Under the pieces are notes generated by a model. That model made no database searches. It was given only the letters and a program-made list of their open reading frames with translations, and was not told where the DNA came from. 64,000 nt of DNA from positions 2,542,001 through 2,606,000 of the forward strand of contig NZ_CP053073.1 of NCBI RefSeq assembly GCF_013003985.1, read 5' to 3'. Source of the DNA: Usitatibacter palustris. GTDB taxonomy: Bacteria; Pseudomonadota; Gammaproteobacteria; Burkholderiales; Usitatibacteraceae. Both the position numbers and the translations under genes were made by a program. This document shows, one piece after another, positions 7,450 to 19,615 of this stretch (positions within the stretch are counted from its first letter, which is position 1; each line of letters begins with the position of its first letter).

Positions 7450-9395
7450 TTACCGGCGTCCGGTGATCTCCTTGAAGAACGCGTCGCTCGAGGGCTCGCG
7501 GCCCAGGAAGCGCTTCACCATCGCCATCGCGTCGACCTGGCCGCCCTGGGAGAGGATCGTGTCGCGGTAGCGCGCGCCGACCTTCGGGTCGAGCATGTTC
7601 TTCTCGAACTGGGAGAGCATGTCGAGCGCCAGCACCTCCGACCACATGTAGCCGTAGTAGCCCGCCGCGTAGTTGCTGGCGATGTGGCTGAAGCCGGCCG
7701 GGAACATCGTGCCCTCGACGTGGCCCAGCGGCGAGACCGCCTCGATCGCCTTCCAGGCGTCGAGCGGCGGCTGCGGCTTCTGCGAAAGGGTCATGTCGTA
7801 GGCCGCGTAAGTCCACTGGCGCGCATAGCGCATCCCGGCGCCGAACTTGCGGGATTCGTCGAGTCGCTTGATCTGCTCGGGCGAGAGGGCCGGGCATTCG
7901 GGGCAGACCTTCTTCATGAGCCCGAGCGGGGCCTCGCGGCGGACCCATTCCTCGAACATCTGCGAGGGAGCCTCGACGAAGTCCTGCACCGTGGCCGTGC
8001 CCGACTGCGGGTTGTAGTCGGTCTTCGACAGCACGCCGTGCAGCACGTGGCCGAACTCGTGCATGAGCACCACCATCTCGTCATGGGTGAGGCCCTGCTT
8101 GTTGAAGTTCACGACCAGCGCCGAATACGGCGTGCGCCCGGCGAGCTTGCTCACGCCGCGCACCGGCCAGGCCGCGGCGTGGTTGTACTTGCCCTCGCGC
8201 GGGTAGAGGTCGAGGTAGAAGCCGGACACGAAGGCAGCCGTCTTCGCGTCGAACACGTCGTAGTAGCGCACGTCCGGGTGCCAGGTCGCGACCTTCGCCG
8301 GCTTGAACGTGACTCCGTAGAGCGTCTGCGAAACGAGCAGCACGAAGTCGATCGCCTTGTCGGTCGGGAAATACTTGCGCATCTCCTCCTGGTCGATCGC
8401 GAAGCGCGCCTTGCGGACGCGCTCCTGGTGGTAGGCGGAGTCCCAGCGATTCATCTTCGTTTCCGCGAGCGGCGTGCCCTGCTCCTTCGCCTTGTCGGCG
8501 CGCAGTTCCTCGACGTCCTTCTTCTCGAGGTCCGCGACCGCGGCCTTCACGTCGGCGAGGAACTTGTTCACCACCTCGGGACGCTCGACCATCTTGCGGC
8601 GCACCGAATAGGCCGCGAAGTTGGGCAGGCCGTAGAGGCCGGCGAGCTCCTGGCGCAGCGTGAACATCTCCTCGAGGAGCTTCAGGTTCTGCGCGCCACC
8701 CTGGTTCGTCTTCGCGCGGTAGTAGCGTTCGCGCGCCGCGCCATTCTTCGCGTTCGCCATGAACGGCTGGTAGGTCGGGTTGTCGAGTCCCAGGACGTAG
8801 TTGCCCTTGTCGTCGGGCTTGCGGGCCTTCACGTACGCCTCGGGCATTCCTTCGAGCTCGGCGGCCGTAAACGTCACCTTGGTCGGATCGTCGCGGATGT
8901 TGCGGTCGAACGCCTGGCGCAGGAGTTCGAGCTTCTCGAAGATCTCCTTGGAGCGCGCGCGTTCCTTCGGCGGCAGTGCCACGCCGGAATCCTCGAAGCC
9001 TTCCATGAGGTCCTTGTGGAACTTCACCTGGTGCGCGCCCTTGGGCTTGGCGGCCTTCACGCGGGCAAACAGCTTCTCGTTCTGGAAGATGTCGGTGGAG
9101 AGCGTGGTGAGATTCGCCTGGCACGGCTCGGCCGCATCGCGCGCGGCCTTGTCCGGATGCACCGCGCTCAGCAACGACACGGGACCGGCCACGTCCTCGA
9201 TCGCGATCTGCAGGCGGTTCCACTCCCCGTAGATATCGCCGCCCTTGCGTGACTCCATCTGCGTGACGGTGGCGCGCGCCTTGGCGATCGTGGCGTCGCA
9301 CTCCCGGGTGATTTCCGCGGCACCCCAGACGGGCATTTGCGGATGGGCCGCGTGCGCGGTTGCGGCTGCGGCGAGCGCCGCGATCAGGAGGATCT

Positions 9396-9399
<4 letters not shown>
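7450..9399 (-). CDS. M3 family metallopeptidase (thimet oligopeptidase/Dcp-like), exported
   Basis: A 649-residue M3-family zinc oligopeptidase. The zinc motif HEFGH is at residues 447-451 (LMHEFGHVLHG), and the usual downstream Glu-containing helix follows (VEAPSQMFEEW). An N-terminal signal peptide (residues 1-18, ending AAHA) suggests a periplasmic location, unlike cytoplasmic OpdA/PrlC. The start ATG at 9399 overlaps the stop of the transporter ATPase gene as ATGA, so it is the last gene of the peptide-uptake operon. A role in trimming peptides in the periplasm before or alongside uptake is inferred from location. Confidence 0.93.
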
Positions 9400-11104
<1,705 letters not shown>

Positions 11105-11105
<1 letters not shown>

Positions 11106-12157
11106 CACTTGAGCTTCGGGTCGAGGGCGTCGCGCAGGCTGTCGGTGAGCAGCGAGAACGCGGTGACCAGCACCGCCATGCTCGCGCCCGCCGCGAAGAG
11201 CTGCCACCACTTGCCGATCACGAGTTCGTTCTGCGCCTCGGCGAGCATCGTGCCCCAGGAAACCTGGTCCACCGGAACGCCGAGCCCGAGGAACGAGAGG
11301 ATCACCTCGGCCTTGATGAACTGCACCACGTGCTGCGAAAGCTGCACGAGGATCACGTGGCTCGCGTTGGGCAGGATGTGCGTGAACATCCGCGAGCCGT
11401 GCGAGGCGCCGATCGCCTGCGCGGCCTTCACGTATTCACGCGAGCTGTGCTTGATGTACTCGGCGCGCACCAGGCGGTAGATGCCCGTCCATCCGGTGAG
11501 CGCGAGGATCACGATGATCGTGACCATCCCCTTGGGCGCCACCGCCGCGAAGGCGAGGATCAGCAGGATGTACGGGATCGACGTGAAGATGTTGTAGAAC
11601 CACTCGAGCGCGTCGTTGATGTACCCGCCCCAGTAGCCGGCCATCGCGCCGAGCACCGTGCCGATGATCGTGGCGAGGATGGCGGCCGTGAGGCCCACGA
11701 AGATCGAGATCTCCGAGCCCTTGATCGCCTTCTCGAGGACATCGCGGCCCCATTTGTCGCCGCCGAAGAACAGCGTGTCGCTGCGCTTGGTTTCAGTTAC
11801 CGCGATCTTGGCGGCGCGCTCTTCCCACTCCTTGTAGCGCGGGGCCAGCGGATCGACGTCGGAAAGATCGACGGGGGCCGCCTTCGTGGCGAAGTCCTTG
11901 TTGGTGACGGCCTTCGCCTCGAGATTCTCGGCGCCGGCCAGGAACGAGGGATTGGCGTAGGAAACGCCCTTCTCCTTGCTCCAGTCCTTGGCGATGAGGC
12001 CCACGCTCGAGGCAAGCATCATTGCGATGAACAGCATCACGACGGCCAGCGCGATCATGCCGACGCGGTCGTTCTTCAGGCGCCGCCAGGCGAGCATCCA
12101 GAGGCCGGGCGATTCCTGCCGCGGTGCGGCGATGGGGTTGGGGAGGACTGCGCTCAT
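11105..12157 (-). CDS. Peptide ABC transporter permease (DppC/OppC type)
   Basis: A 350-residue inner-membrane permease. A first membrane helix at about 34-56 is followed by a long soluble, periplasmic-side insert (about 60-150). Then comes the binding-protein-dependent transport domain with five further helices. The EAA loop that docks the ATPase reads EYVKAAQAIGASHGSRMFTH. The C-terminus (SLRDALDPKLK) is the classic DppC ending. It lies between the other permease and the fused ATPase and overlaps the latter by 1 bp. The insert is longer than in E. coli DppC and resembles YejE-type permeases. Confidence 0.93.
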
Positions 12158-12178
12158 GATTGGGCTCCGGAAAAGCAG

Positions 12179-12198
12179 ATCCCTGAGGTCTCAGGGAT
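12179..12198. repeat. Short perfect palindrome (REP-like hairpin) between permease genes
   Basis: Two 9-bp arms (ATCCCTGAG and CTCAGGGAT) separated by GT form a tight hairpin in the 61-79 bp gap between the two permease genes. It has no following T-run, so it is not a terminator. Similar ATCCCTGAG-type palindromes occur as scattered intergenic repeats in proteobacteria. In an operon such a hairpin could protect the upstream mRNA from 3' decay (inference). Confidence 0.6.
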
Positions 12199-12236
12199 GA
12201 CAAGGAAAACGGATCGCATGGCTCTTTGCCTCCTCG

Positions 12237-13175
12237 TCACTTGAACGAGACGCGCGGATCGACGAACTTGTACATCACGTCGACCAGCAGGTTGATGATC
12301 ATGGTGAGCATGGCGAGGTAGACCGTCACCGCCTTGATCACCGGGAAGTCGCTGCGATTCACGGCCGTGATGATCTCGCGCCCGAGGCCCGGGATCGAGA
12401 AGAACACTTCCAGGAGGAACGAGCCGACGAACAGGCCCGGCAGGTAGATCCCGATGTTGGTGAGGATCGGGATCATCGCGTTCCTCAGCACGTGCTTCAT
12501 CATCACCGACTTCTCCGGGACGCCCTTGGCGCGCGCGGTGCGCACGTAGTCCTGGTTGATCTCCTCGAGGAAGAACGAGCGATAGAGGCGAAGCTGCGGT
12601 GCCAGGCCCACGAAGATCGCCAGCATGATCGGCAGCGGCGCGTAGGTGGTGAGGTTCTTCCAGAAACTTTCGCTCCAGCCCTGCACCGGGAACCAGCCCA
12701 GCACGAAGCCGAACAGCCACTGGAAGACGATGATGTAGACCAGGAAGCTGATCGACATCGCCGTCGTGCAGATGATCATGATCGCGCGGTCGGTCAGCGA
12801 GCCGCGGACGTAGGCGACCATGATCGCGAAGACGACCGCCAGGACCGTCTCGATCATCAGCACCGGGACCATGATGGTGAGCGTGGGGCCGACGCGCGTG
12901 AGCAGGATGCGCGAGACTTCCTCGTTGGTCGACCAGCTGCGACCGAAGTCGAAGCTGAAGACCTGCTTCACGAAGACCCAGAGCTGGACGTAGTAGGGCT
13001 CGTCGACGCCGAGCTGCTTGCGGATGTTGGCGATCTGCTCGGGGTTGGAGATCTTCCCGGCAAGCACCTGGGCGGGATCGCCGCCCACGAAGTTGAACAG
13101 GAAGAAGATGAGCAGGATCACGCCCGCGAGGGTCGGGATCATCTGCCACAGCCTGCGAATCACATACGCGGTCAC
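12237..13175 (-). CDS. Peptide ABC transporter permease (DppB/OppB type)
   Basis: A 312-residue inner-membrane permease. It begins with the DppB/YejB-type N-terminus (YVIRRLWQMIPTLAGV) and has about six membrane helices. The EAA loop reads DYVRTARAKGVPEKSVMMKH, and it ends in the family-type segment VMYKFVDPRVSFK. The start is a GTG at 13175, chosen because GAGGAGG sits 7 bp upstream; the frame is open further upstream, but that extension has no family similarity. It is separated from the adjacent substrate-binding protein stop by 20 bp. Confidence 0.93.
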   Translation of the reverse strand: MTAYVIRRLWQMIPTLAGVILLIFFLFNFVGGDPAQVLAGKISNPEQIANIRKQLGVDEPYYVQLWVFVKQVFSFDFGRSWSTNEEVSRILLTRVGPTLTIMVPVLMIETVLAVVFAIMVAYVRGSLTDRAIMIICTTAMSISFLVYIIVFQWLFGFVLGWFPVQGWSESFWKNLTTYAPLPIMLAIFVGLAPQLRLYRSFFLEEINQDYVRTARAKGVPEKSVMMKHVLRNAMIPILTNIGIYLPGLFVGSFLLEVFFSIPGLGREIITAVNRSDFPVIKAVTVYLAMLTMIINLLVDVMYKFVDPRVSFK

Positions 13176-13195
13176 GTTGCGCCTCCTCTGACTTG

Positions 13196-15064
13196 CTATT
13201 TCATGGCGACCTGTTGGGCTGCCACGTCCAGGTCCAGGTACTTGAAGTTGGTGTACAGGATCGGGTGTTTCTTGTAGCCCTTCACCCAAGGGTATTGCAG
13301 GTGGTTGAACAGGCGGTGCACGCCCAGGCGCCACGGCGCATAGGCCAGCACCAGCCGGTTCATTTCACGATAGATCGCGTTGCGCTCGGGACTGTCGGGA
13401 AGGCTCGCCGCCTTGTCGTAGAGGCGGTCGTATTCCGGAAGCTTGAAGAATGAATCGTTCGACTGGCCGCCATTGGGACCGTAGAGCAGCTGGAGGAAAT
13501 TCTGCGCGTCCGGGTAGTCCGCGATCCACGCGGTGCCTGAGAACATGTAGTTGCCGACCTTGCGGTCCTTCAGGAGGTCGGCGAACTGCACCGCGACAGC
13601 CTCGAGGCGGATGCCGACGTCGGCCATCGACTTGTTCCAGAGCGCGGCGAGCTGGCGCGTCTCCTGGCTGCCGGCGTTGTACTTGTACTGGATGACGAGC
13701 GGCTTGCCGTCGGGGAGGTCCCGCCAGCCGTCGCCGTCCTTGTCGACATAGCCGAACATGTCGAGCAAGGCCTTGGCCTTCGACGGGTCGTAATCCTGGG
13801 CGGTGGCGCGGAAGTTCGGGTCGTACCCGACGACGCCGGGGCCCACGGGGCTTTGCGCAGGAATCGCCTGGCCCTTCCGCACGATTTCGATCTCGCGGCC
13901 GCGGTCATGCGCGAGCACCATCGCGCGGCGCAGCGCGACCTTCTCGGGCGTGTAGCCGCCGACCGGATTGTCCTTCGGGTTTTCCTTGGTGCCGATCGTG
14001 TCCCTCGTGTTGAACACGTCGTACGTGAGCTCGGGCTGCTGCTCGCGGAAGACGCGCACGCCCTCCTTGGCAAGGTTGGGCGCGAGCTTGCCGTTGGGAA
14101 GCACCTGGTGGATGAACGAGAACGGCGTCTCGTCCATGATGTCGTGTTCCTTGTTGAGGAACGCGAGGAAGCGCGGCTGCTCGTCCTCGATGGGATAGAT
14201 CTCGACGCGGTCGATCGCCGGCAGCGTCTTGCCCTTCAGCGCTTCGATGGCGCGCTGGTCCCATTCATCGGCCGGGTCGGCGTACTTCGTTTCGAGGACG
14301 TGGCCGCGATAGGTCGGATTCTTCTCGAGGACGATCTTCGAGCGGCGCGTCCATTCCTTCAGCACGTACGGCCCGGTGCCCACGGGATGCGCGTGCGTGT
14401 CGCCCCCGTACATCTCGATCACTTCGCGCGCCACGGGAACGACGTTGGGCATCGCGAGCACGTAGAGGAAGTTGTAGTCGGGTTCCTTCAGCTTGAAGCT
14501 GATCGTGTACTTGCCGCGCACCTCGAGGCCCTCGACGCGGGCCTCGTAATCGAACGCGCCGCTCTTCTTCGCCTTTTCCGTGAGCTCGTCGAGGCCGACG
14601 AGCTTGTTCTCGAAGAGCCACTCGTACTGGCTGCGGTTCTTCGGATCGCGGAAGCGCTTGATCGAGTACTCGATGTCCTTCGCCACCAGCTCGCGCTTGA
14701 CGCCCTTGAACGCGGGATCGTCGGCGAAGTAGATGCCGGGGCGAATGCGGAAGGTATAGCGGGTGCCGTTCTCCTCCGGCTCGGGAATCGCTTCCGCGGT
14801 GAGCGGCACGAGCTTCACGGGACGGGCGAGGTAGTCGTACGTGAGCAGCCCCTCGTAGATGTTCTCGCACACGCCTACGGAATAGCGGTCGTCGATCCGG
14901 GCCGGGTCGAACCCGGTTTCCGCGGTCCGGAAGGCGAACCGGAGCACCTTCTTTTCGGCGGCCGCAACCGTGGCCGAGGCCGAGCCCAGCGCCAGGACGG
15001 CGCAGGTCAGGAGGGAAACAAAAAAGCGTTGCGAATTCAAGGCGGTAGGCGCGGACAAAAACAC
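13196..15064 (-). CDS. Peptide ABC transporter substrate-binding protein, copy 1 (SBP family 5)
   Basis: A family-5 extracytoplasmic solute-binding protein (up to 622 residues) that would deliver peptides to the downstream permeases. A signal peptide ends near ATVAA. Family-5 landmarks are present: RYTFRIRPGIYFADDPAF near the N-terminus, [13 protein letters not shown] in the middle and a C-terminal lobe with [15 protein letters not shown]. The start is uncertain. GTG 15064 gives the longest frame, but TTG 15040 gives a cleaner signal peptide and sits a normal distance from a TATAAT hexamer at 15068-15073. It is paralogous to the two genes upstream. Confidence 0.92.
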   Translation of the reverse strand: MFLSAPTALNSQRFFVSLLTCAVLALGSASATVAAAEKKVLRFAFRTAETGFDPARIDDRYSVGVCENIYEGLLTYDYLARPVKLVPLTAEAIPEPEENGTRYTFRIRPGIYFADDPAFKGVKRELVAKDIEYSIKRFRDPKNRSQYEWLFENKLVGLDELTEKAKKSGAFDYEARVEGLEVRGKYTISFKLKEPDYNFLYVLAMPNVVPVAREVIEMYGGDTHAHPVGTGPYVLKEWTRRSKIVLEKNPTYRGHVLETKYADPADEWDQRAIEALKGKTLPAIDRVEIYPIEDEQPRFLAFLNKEHDIMDETPFSFIHQVLPNGKLAPNLAKEGVRVFREQQPELTYDVFNTRDTIGTKENPKDNPVGGYTPEKVALRRAMVLAHDRGREIEIVRKGQAIPAQSPVGPGVVGYDPNFRATAQDYDPSKAKALLDMFGYVDKDGDGWRDLPDGKPLVIQYKYNAGSQETRQLAALWNKSMADVGIRLEAVAVQFADLLKDRKVGNYMFSGTAWIADYPDAQNFLQLLYGPNGGQSNDSFFKLPEYDRLYDKAASLPDSPERNAIYREMNRLVLAYAPWRLGVHRLFNHLQYPWVKGYKKHPILYTNFKYLDLDVAAQQVAMK

Positions 15065-15067
15065 GGA

Positions 15068-15073
15068 ATTATA
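15068..15073 (-). promoter_or_regulatory. Consensus -10 hexamer (TATAAT) before substrate-binding protein 1
   Basis: A perfect TATAAT on the reverse strand lies in the only gap (15065-15110) among the three binding-protein genes. No convincing -35 hexamer is visible 17 bp upstream. If used, it would start transcription near 15061, making GTG 15064 unusable and favouring TTG 15040. It would allow the last binding protein and the transporter genes to be expressed apart from the first two. Confidence 0.4.
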
Positions 15074-15110
15074 ACGGTTTTAGGACGCCGTCCGGAGGGT
15101 GCCTGGGTGC

Positions 15111-16892
15111 TCATTTGAGGTATTTCGCGCGGGTTTCCAGGTCGATATCCACGTATCGGTAGGCGTCGTGGATGAACTGGTGCTTGCGCCAGCCGAGGAC
15201 CCAGGGCTGGATCAGCTGGTTGCGCAGCCGGTGCACCCCGAGCTTCCAGGGGGCATAGACGGCGATCAGCCGCGCCATCTGCTGGTAGATCTTCACGCGC
15301 TCGTCGCTGGGCGGCATCGAGGCGGCCTTCTCATAAAGCCGATCGAATTCGGGAAGCTGGAAGCAGCCGTCGTTGGATGTGCCGCAATTCGGGCCGTAGA
15401 GAAGCTGGTAGAAGTTCTCGCCGTCGGGGAAGTCCCCGTTCCAGGCGAGGTGCCAAGTCTGGAGCTTGCCGAGCTTCGACTTCTTGCGATGGTCGGGCCA
15501 CTTGGCCACGTCGACGACCATCTTGATGCCGATGGCGTCCATGCACTTCTTCCAGAGCTGCGTGTAGAGGCGCGAGAGTTGCGACGGGTCGGTGTTGTAC
15601 TCGAACACGAGGGGCTTGCCGTCGGGCTGCTCGCGCCAGCCATCGCCATCGCGGTCCACGTAGCCGAACATGTCGAGCAGCGCCTTCGCCTTTGCCGGAT
15701 CGTAGCTGCGCCCGACGTAGAACTTGGGGTCGTAGCCGAGGATCCCGGGAGGCAACGGCGACTGCGCTTCGATGGCGACGTTGTTCCGGAGAAGTGCGAT
15801 CTCGGAGTCCATGTCGAAAGCGAGCCCGATGGCACGGCGCAGCGCGACCTTCTCCGGCGTGTAGCCGCCGACCACCGGATCCTTCATGTTGTAGTACAGG
15901 TACGTGATGTCGGCGTCGACGCTCGGGATGTACTTGATCCGGCGCTTCTCGAGCCAGGGCGCGAGCTTGTTGTCGGGCAGCGCCTGGTTCTTGAACTCGG
16001 TGGGCACGTTGATCCAGTCGATCTCGCTGTTGAGGAAAGCGAGCCAGCGCGGCTGCGTCTCCTCGATCACGTAGATCTCCACCCGGTCGAGCTGCGGGAT
16101 GCGCTTGCCCTTCATCTGCGCGTAGAGCTTCTGCGAGATCGCGTCATCGGGCGCGGGCTCGGCCTCGTAGTACGCCTCGCGGAAATTCGGATTCTTCTCG
16201 AGGACGATCTTCGAGGAGCGCTTCCAATCCTTGAGGATGAACGGCCCCGTGCCCACGGGGTGCGCACCGATGTCGCTGCCGTACATCTCGACCACTTCGC
16301 GCGCCTGCGCCCCCAGCGTGGAGAGCGTGAGCACGTAGACGAAGTTGAAGTCGGGCTTGGTGAGGCGAACCTGCAGCGTGTGGCTGTCGAGCGTCTTCAG
16401 GCCCGCGATGGGCGCGTCGTAGTAATCGGGGCGCGGACCTTTCTTCTTGGCCTCCGCCAGCGCATCGAGCCCTTCGATGCGGCCCTCGACCAGCCAGGTG
16501 TTCGCCGACTTCACTTCCGGATCCATGATGCGGCGGATCGCGAAGTCGTAATCCTTCGCGACGAGCTCGCGCTTGGCGCCCTTGAAGGCCGGGTCGTCGG
16601 AGTAGTAGATCCCCTTGCGGATGCGGATCGTGTAGACCCTCCCGCCTTCCGTCACTTCGGGCATGGCCTCGGCCGTCTGCGGCTTCACCTTGTAGGGCCG
16701 CGCGAGCATGTCGTACGTGTACGGCGACTCGAAGATCTCGTCGTTCACCGTCGCCGAGTACGTGTCGGAAACGAACGCCGGATCGAAGTTCGTCTCGGCG
16801 ATCAGGAAGGGAACGCGCAGGACCTTCTGCGGCGCTCCCTGGGCGGTCGCCGCGCAGGCGAGCGCGAACAGGACAGCAGCGAGGCGCAGCAC
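15111..16892 (-). CDS. Peptide ABC transporter substrate-binding protein, copy 2 (SBP family 5)
   Basis: A 593-residue family-5 binding protein with a signal peptide (residues 1-19, ending AQGA). It shares long blocks with its neighbours, for example HPVGTGPFILKDWKRSSKIV and IEETQPRWLAFLN, and is closer to copy 3 than to copy 1 in this central region. The start is a GTG at 16892, 1 bp after the stop of copy 3, so the two are translated in tandem. The ligand is unknown; peptides are inferred from family and operon. Confidence 0.92.
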   Translation of the reverse strand: MLRLAAVLFALACAATAQGAPQKVLRVPFLIAETNFDPAFVSDTYSATVNDEIFESPYTYDMLARPYKVKPQTAEAMPEVTEGGRVYTIRIRKGIYYSDDPAFKGAKRELVAKDYDFAIRRIMDPEVKSANTWLVEGRIEGLDALAEAKKKGPRPDYYDAPIAGLKTLDSHTLQVRLTKPDFNFVYVLTLSTLGAQAREVVEMYGSDIGAHPVGTGPFILKDWKRSSKIVLEKNPNFREAYYEAEPAPDDAISQKLYAQMKGKRIPQLDRVEIYVIEETQPRWLAFLNSEIDWINVPTEFKNQALPDNKLAPWLEKRRIKYIPSVDADITYLYYNMKDPVVGGYTPEKVALRRAIGLAFDMDSEIALLRNNVAIEAQSPLPPGILGYDPKFYVGRSYDPAKAKALLDMFGYVDRDGDGWREQPDGKPLVFEYNTDPSQLSRLYTQLWKKCMDAIGIKMVVDVAKWPDHRKKSKLGKLQTWHLAWNGDFPDGENFYQLLYGPNCGTSNDGCFQLPEFDRLYEKAASMPPSDERVKIYQQMARLIAVYAPWKLGVHRLRNQLIQPWVLGWRKHQFIHDAYRYVDIDLETRAKYLK

Positions 16893-16893
16893 G

Positions 16894-18714
16894 CTACTTG
16901 CCGCCCGCAGCGGCGTACTTCGGCTGGTCGATGTCGACGTACTTCCAGAAGCCGCGCATCACCGGGTGACGGCGGAACCCGATGGCCCAGGGCTGCGAGA
17001 GGTCGGTGAGGATGCGATGCGTGCCCAGGCGCCACGGCGCGTAGACCAGGAAGATGCGATTCATCTCGCGGTAGATCGCGTTGCGCTCCGGACCGTCGGG
17101 CAGGCGCTTCGATTGCTCGAAGAGCCGGTCGAACTCGGGGTGGGAGAAGCGCGAGTGGTTGGCCTGCCCGCCATTGGGACCGTAGAGCATCACGAAGAAC
17201 GCCCAGGCATCCGGAACCGCGGCCGTCCACCCCAGGCCCCACATCTGGAGCTTGCCGAGCTTGGACTGCTTGAGCAGGTCGGGCCACTTCTCCTTCTTGA
17301 AGGTCATCTGGATGCCGATCGCATCCATGTTCTTCTTCCAGTTCTCGTCGAGCGGCTTCTGCTGGGCGTTGGGCGCCGAGGCGTACTCCACCGAGAAGGG
17401 CTTGCACTCGTCGGCAGGGCTCTTGCGCGGAAGATCGCGCCAGCCATCGTTGTTGCAGTCGATGTAGCCGTACATGTCGAGCAGCGCTTTCGCCTTGGAG
17501 GGGCTGAACTCGCTCGCTGTCGAGCGGAAATTCGGGTCGTAGCCCAACGCGCCGGGTCCGATCGGGCTCTGTGCCGCGATCGCCTGGTTCTTGCGCACGA
17601 TCGTGACCTCGGCGTCGACGTCCTGTCCCAGGACGATCGCGCGGCGCAGCGCGATCTTCTCGGGCTCATAGCCGCCGACGATGGGGTCCTTCATTCCGAA
17701 ATACGAGTAGGTGATCTCGATGCCCGCGGTGCGCTGCATATGCACGCCCCGGCGCTTCAGGTCACCGGCGAGCGTATTGTTGGGAATCGCGACATTTGCG
17801 AAGTCGGCCGGCAGGCGCTCGAGCAAATCGAATTCGTTGTTGAGGAAGGCCAGGTAGCGCGGCTGGTGCTCCTCGATCACATAGACCTCGATCTTGCCGA
17901 CCATGGGCAATTTCTTGCCCTTGTTCGCCGCGAGGATCGCCTGCCCGATGGCGTCGTCCGCCGGCGGCGCGCCGTCAAAGAATTCCTCGCGGTAATTCGG
18001 GTTGGCCTCGAAGACCATCTTGGACGAACGCTTCCAGAACGCGAGCTTGTACGGGCCGGTGCCGACCGGGTGCTCCGCGACCTTGTCGCCGTAATGCTCC
18101 ACCACCTCGCGTGCGACGGCGCACGTGAGGTTGCAGTACGCGAGGAAGTACAGGAAGTTGTAGTCGGGTTGCTTCAGGCGCACCTGGAACGTGTACTTGT
18201 CGATCGTGCGAAGGCCCTCGATCGGCGTGTCGTAGTCGAACTTGTTTTCCTTGCGCGCCTTCGCGAGCACCTCGTCCATCCCCGCGATGTTGCCCTCCAG
18301 GTAGTACAGGTTGGGCGAGCGCTTCTTCGGGTCGAAGATGCGCTTGATCGAAAAGGTGAAATCCTCGGCGACGAGTTCGCGCTTCTTGCCCTTGAACACG
18401 GGATCGTCGACGAAGTAGATGCCCGGCTTCACTCGCATCGTGTAGACCGTGCCGTTCTCCGTGATCTCGGGCATGGCCGCGAGCGTGTTCGGAACAAGCT
18501 TCACCGGCCGCGCGAGGTAGTCGTACGTGAGCGGCGTGTCGAAGAGATTCGCGATGACGTTGGACGAATAGAGATCCGAGATCTCCGCCGGGTCGAAGCC
18601 GGTTTCGGCCACTTCGAAGGCGTAGCGGAAGACCTTGCTCGAATCGGCGGCCAGCGCCGGGGCGGCGCAGGAGAGCGCGAGGACAAGCGAAACAAGCGAT
18701 TTGGGGATGCGCAT
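16894..18714 (-). CDS. Peptide ABC transporter substrate-binding protein, copy 3 (SBP family 5)
   Basis: A 606-residue family-5 binding protein, first in transcription order. The signal peptide covers residues 1-23 (ending ALAAD). Shared blocks with copies 1 and 2 include [20 protein letters not shown] and [13 protein letters not shown]. The C-terminal half carries Cys residues not matched in the others ([20 protein letters not shown]). The ATG at 18714 has GGAGAAG 6 bp upstream. Divergent from fabI; the 106-bp gap between starts must hold both promoters. Confidence 0.92.
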   Translation of the reverse strand: MRIPKSLVSLVLALSCAAPALAADSSKVFRYAFEVAETGFDPAEISDLYSSNVIANLFDTPLTYDYLARPVKLVPNTLAAMPEITENGTVYTMRVKPGIYFVDDPVFKGKKRELVAEDFTFSIKRIFDPKKRSPNLYYLEGNIAGMDEVLAKARKENKFDYDTPIEGLRTIDKYTFQVRLKQPDYNFLYFLAYCNLTCAVAREVVEHYGDKVAEHPVGTGPYKLAFWKRSSKMVFEANPNYREEFFDGAPPADDAIGQAILAANKGKKLPMVGKIEVYVIEEHQPRYLAFLNNEFDLLERLPADFANVAIPNNTLAGDLKRRGVHMQRTAGIEITYSYFGMKDPIVGGYEPEKIALRRAIVLGQDVDAEVTIVRKNQAIAAQSPIGPGALGYDPNFRSTASEFSPSKAKALLDMYGYIDCNNDGWRDLPRKSPADECKPFSVEYASAPNAQQKPLDENWKKNMDAIGIQMTFKKEKWPDLLKQSKLGKLQMWGLGWTAAVPDAWAFFVMLYGPNGGQANHSRFSHPEFDRLFEQSKRLPDGPERNAIYREMNRIFLVYAPWRLGTHRILTDLSQPWAIGFRRHPVMRGFWKYVDIDQPKYAAAGGK

Positions 18715-18820
18715 CGGGGCTTCTCCGGATTCAACCGGTCATGGTGGGATTATGCGGCTGGACGCGGACCCACTCCGTAACCGAAAATTGCGGCAATTCT
18801 ACTTCCAAAGGGTGGTCTCC

Positions 18821-19609
18821 ATGGGGTTCCTGCAAGGCCGCCGCATCCTCGTGACCGGCATGCTTTCCAACCGGTCCATCGCCTACGGAATCGCCAAGGC
18901 CTGCCAGCGCGAAGGCGCCGAGCTCGCGTTCACATACCAGGGGGAAGGTATCCGCGAACGGGTCTTCGACCTGGCCCGCGAATTCGGCACCGATCGCGTG
19001 TTCCCCTGCGATGTCGCCGACGACGCGCAGATCGCCGGACTGTTCGAGCAGCTTCGCAAGCATTGGGATGGTCTCGACGGGCTGGTGCACGCGATCGCGT
19101 TTGCGCCGCGCGAGGCCCTGAAGGGCGGTTTCCACGAGAGCGTCTCGCGGGAGGCCTTCCGCATCGCGCACGACATCTCGAGCTACAGCCTCGCCGCGCT
19201 CGCGGCGGCGGCGGCCCCGATGATGAAAGGGCGCCCGGGCTCGATCCTCACGCTCTCGTACCTGGGCGCCGCGCGCTCGGTCCCCAACTACAACGTGATG
19301 GGCCTCGCCAAGGCGAGCCTGGAGGCCGGCGTGCGCTACCTGGCGGCGAGCCTTGGGCCCGAGGGGATCCGCGTGAACGCCATCTCCGCAGGCCCCATCA
19401 AGACGCTCGCGGCCGCGGGCATCGGGGGGTTTTCGAAGATCCTGCATTTCGTGGAAAAGAACGCGCCGCTGCGCCGGAACGTGAGCACCGAGGAAGTCGG
19501 CAACGCCGCCGCCTTCTTCCTCTCGGATCTCGCCAGCGGGATCACCGGTGAAGTGACCTACGTCGACGCGGGCTTCAGCACCACCACCCCGGGGATGGAA
19601 GGCGAGTAG
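18821..19609 (+). CDS. fabI: Enoyl-[acyl-carrier-protein] reductase (NADH)
   Basis: A 262-residue FabI-type enoyl reductase that completes each cycle of fatty-acid elongation. The N-terminal cofactor motif is [15 protein letters not shown]. The catalytic pair is in YNVMGLAK (Tyr157 and Lys164), with the second conserved tyrosine at Tyr147, as in E. coli (Tyr146/156/Lys163). Length matches the family (about 260). The start ATG at 18821 follows AAAGGGTGG; upstream in-frame codons have no family similarity. It ends 6 bp from the stop of the convergent ppiD. Confidence 0.96.
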   Translation: MGFLQGRRILVTGMLSNRSIAYGIAKACQREGAELAFTYQGEGIRERVFDLAREFGTDRVFPCDVADDAQIAGLFEQLRKHWDGLDGLVHAIAFAPREALKGGFHESVSREAFRIAHDISSYSLAALAAAAAPMMKGRPGSILTLSYLGAARSVPNYNVMGLAKASLEAGVRYLAASLGPEGIRVNAISAGPIKTLAAAGIGGFSKILHFVEKNAPLRRNVSTEEVGNAAAFFLSDLASGITGEVTYVDAGFSTTTPGMEGE

Positions 19610-19615
19610 GACGCC

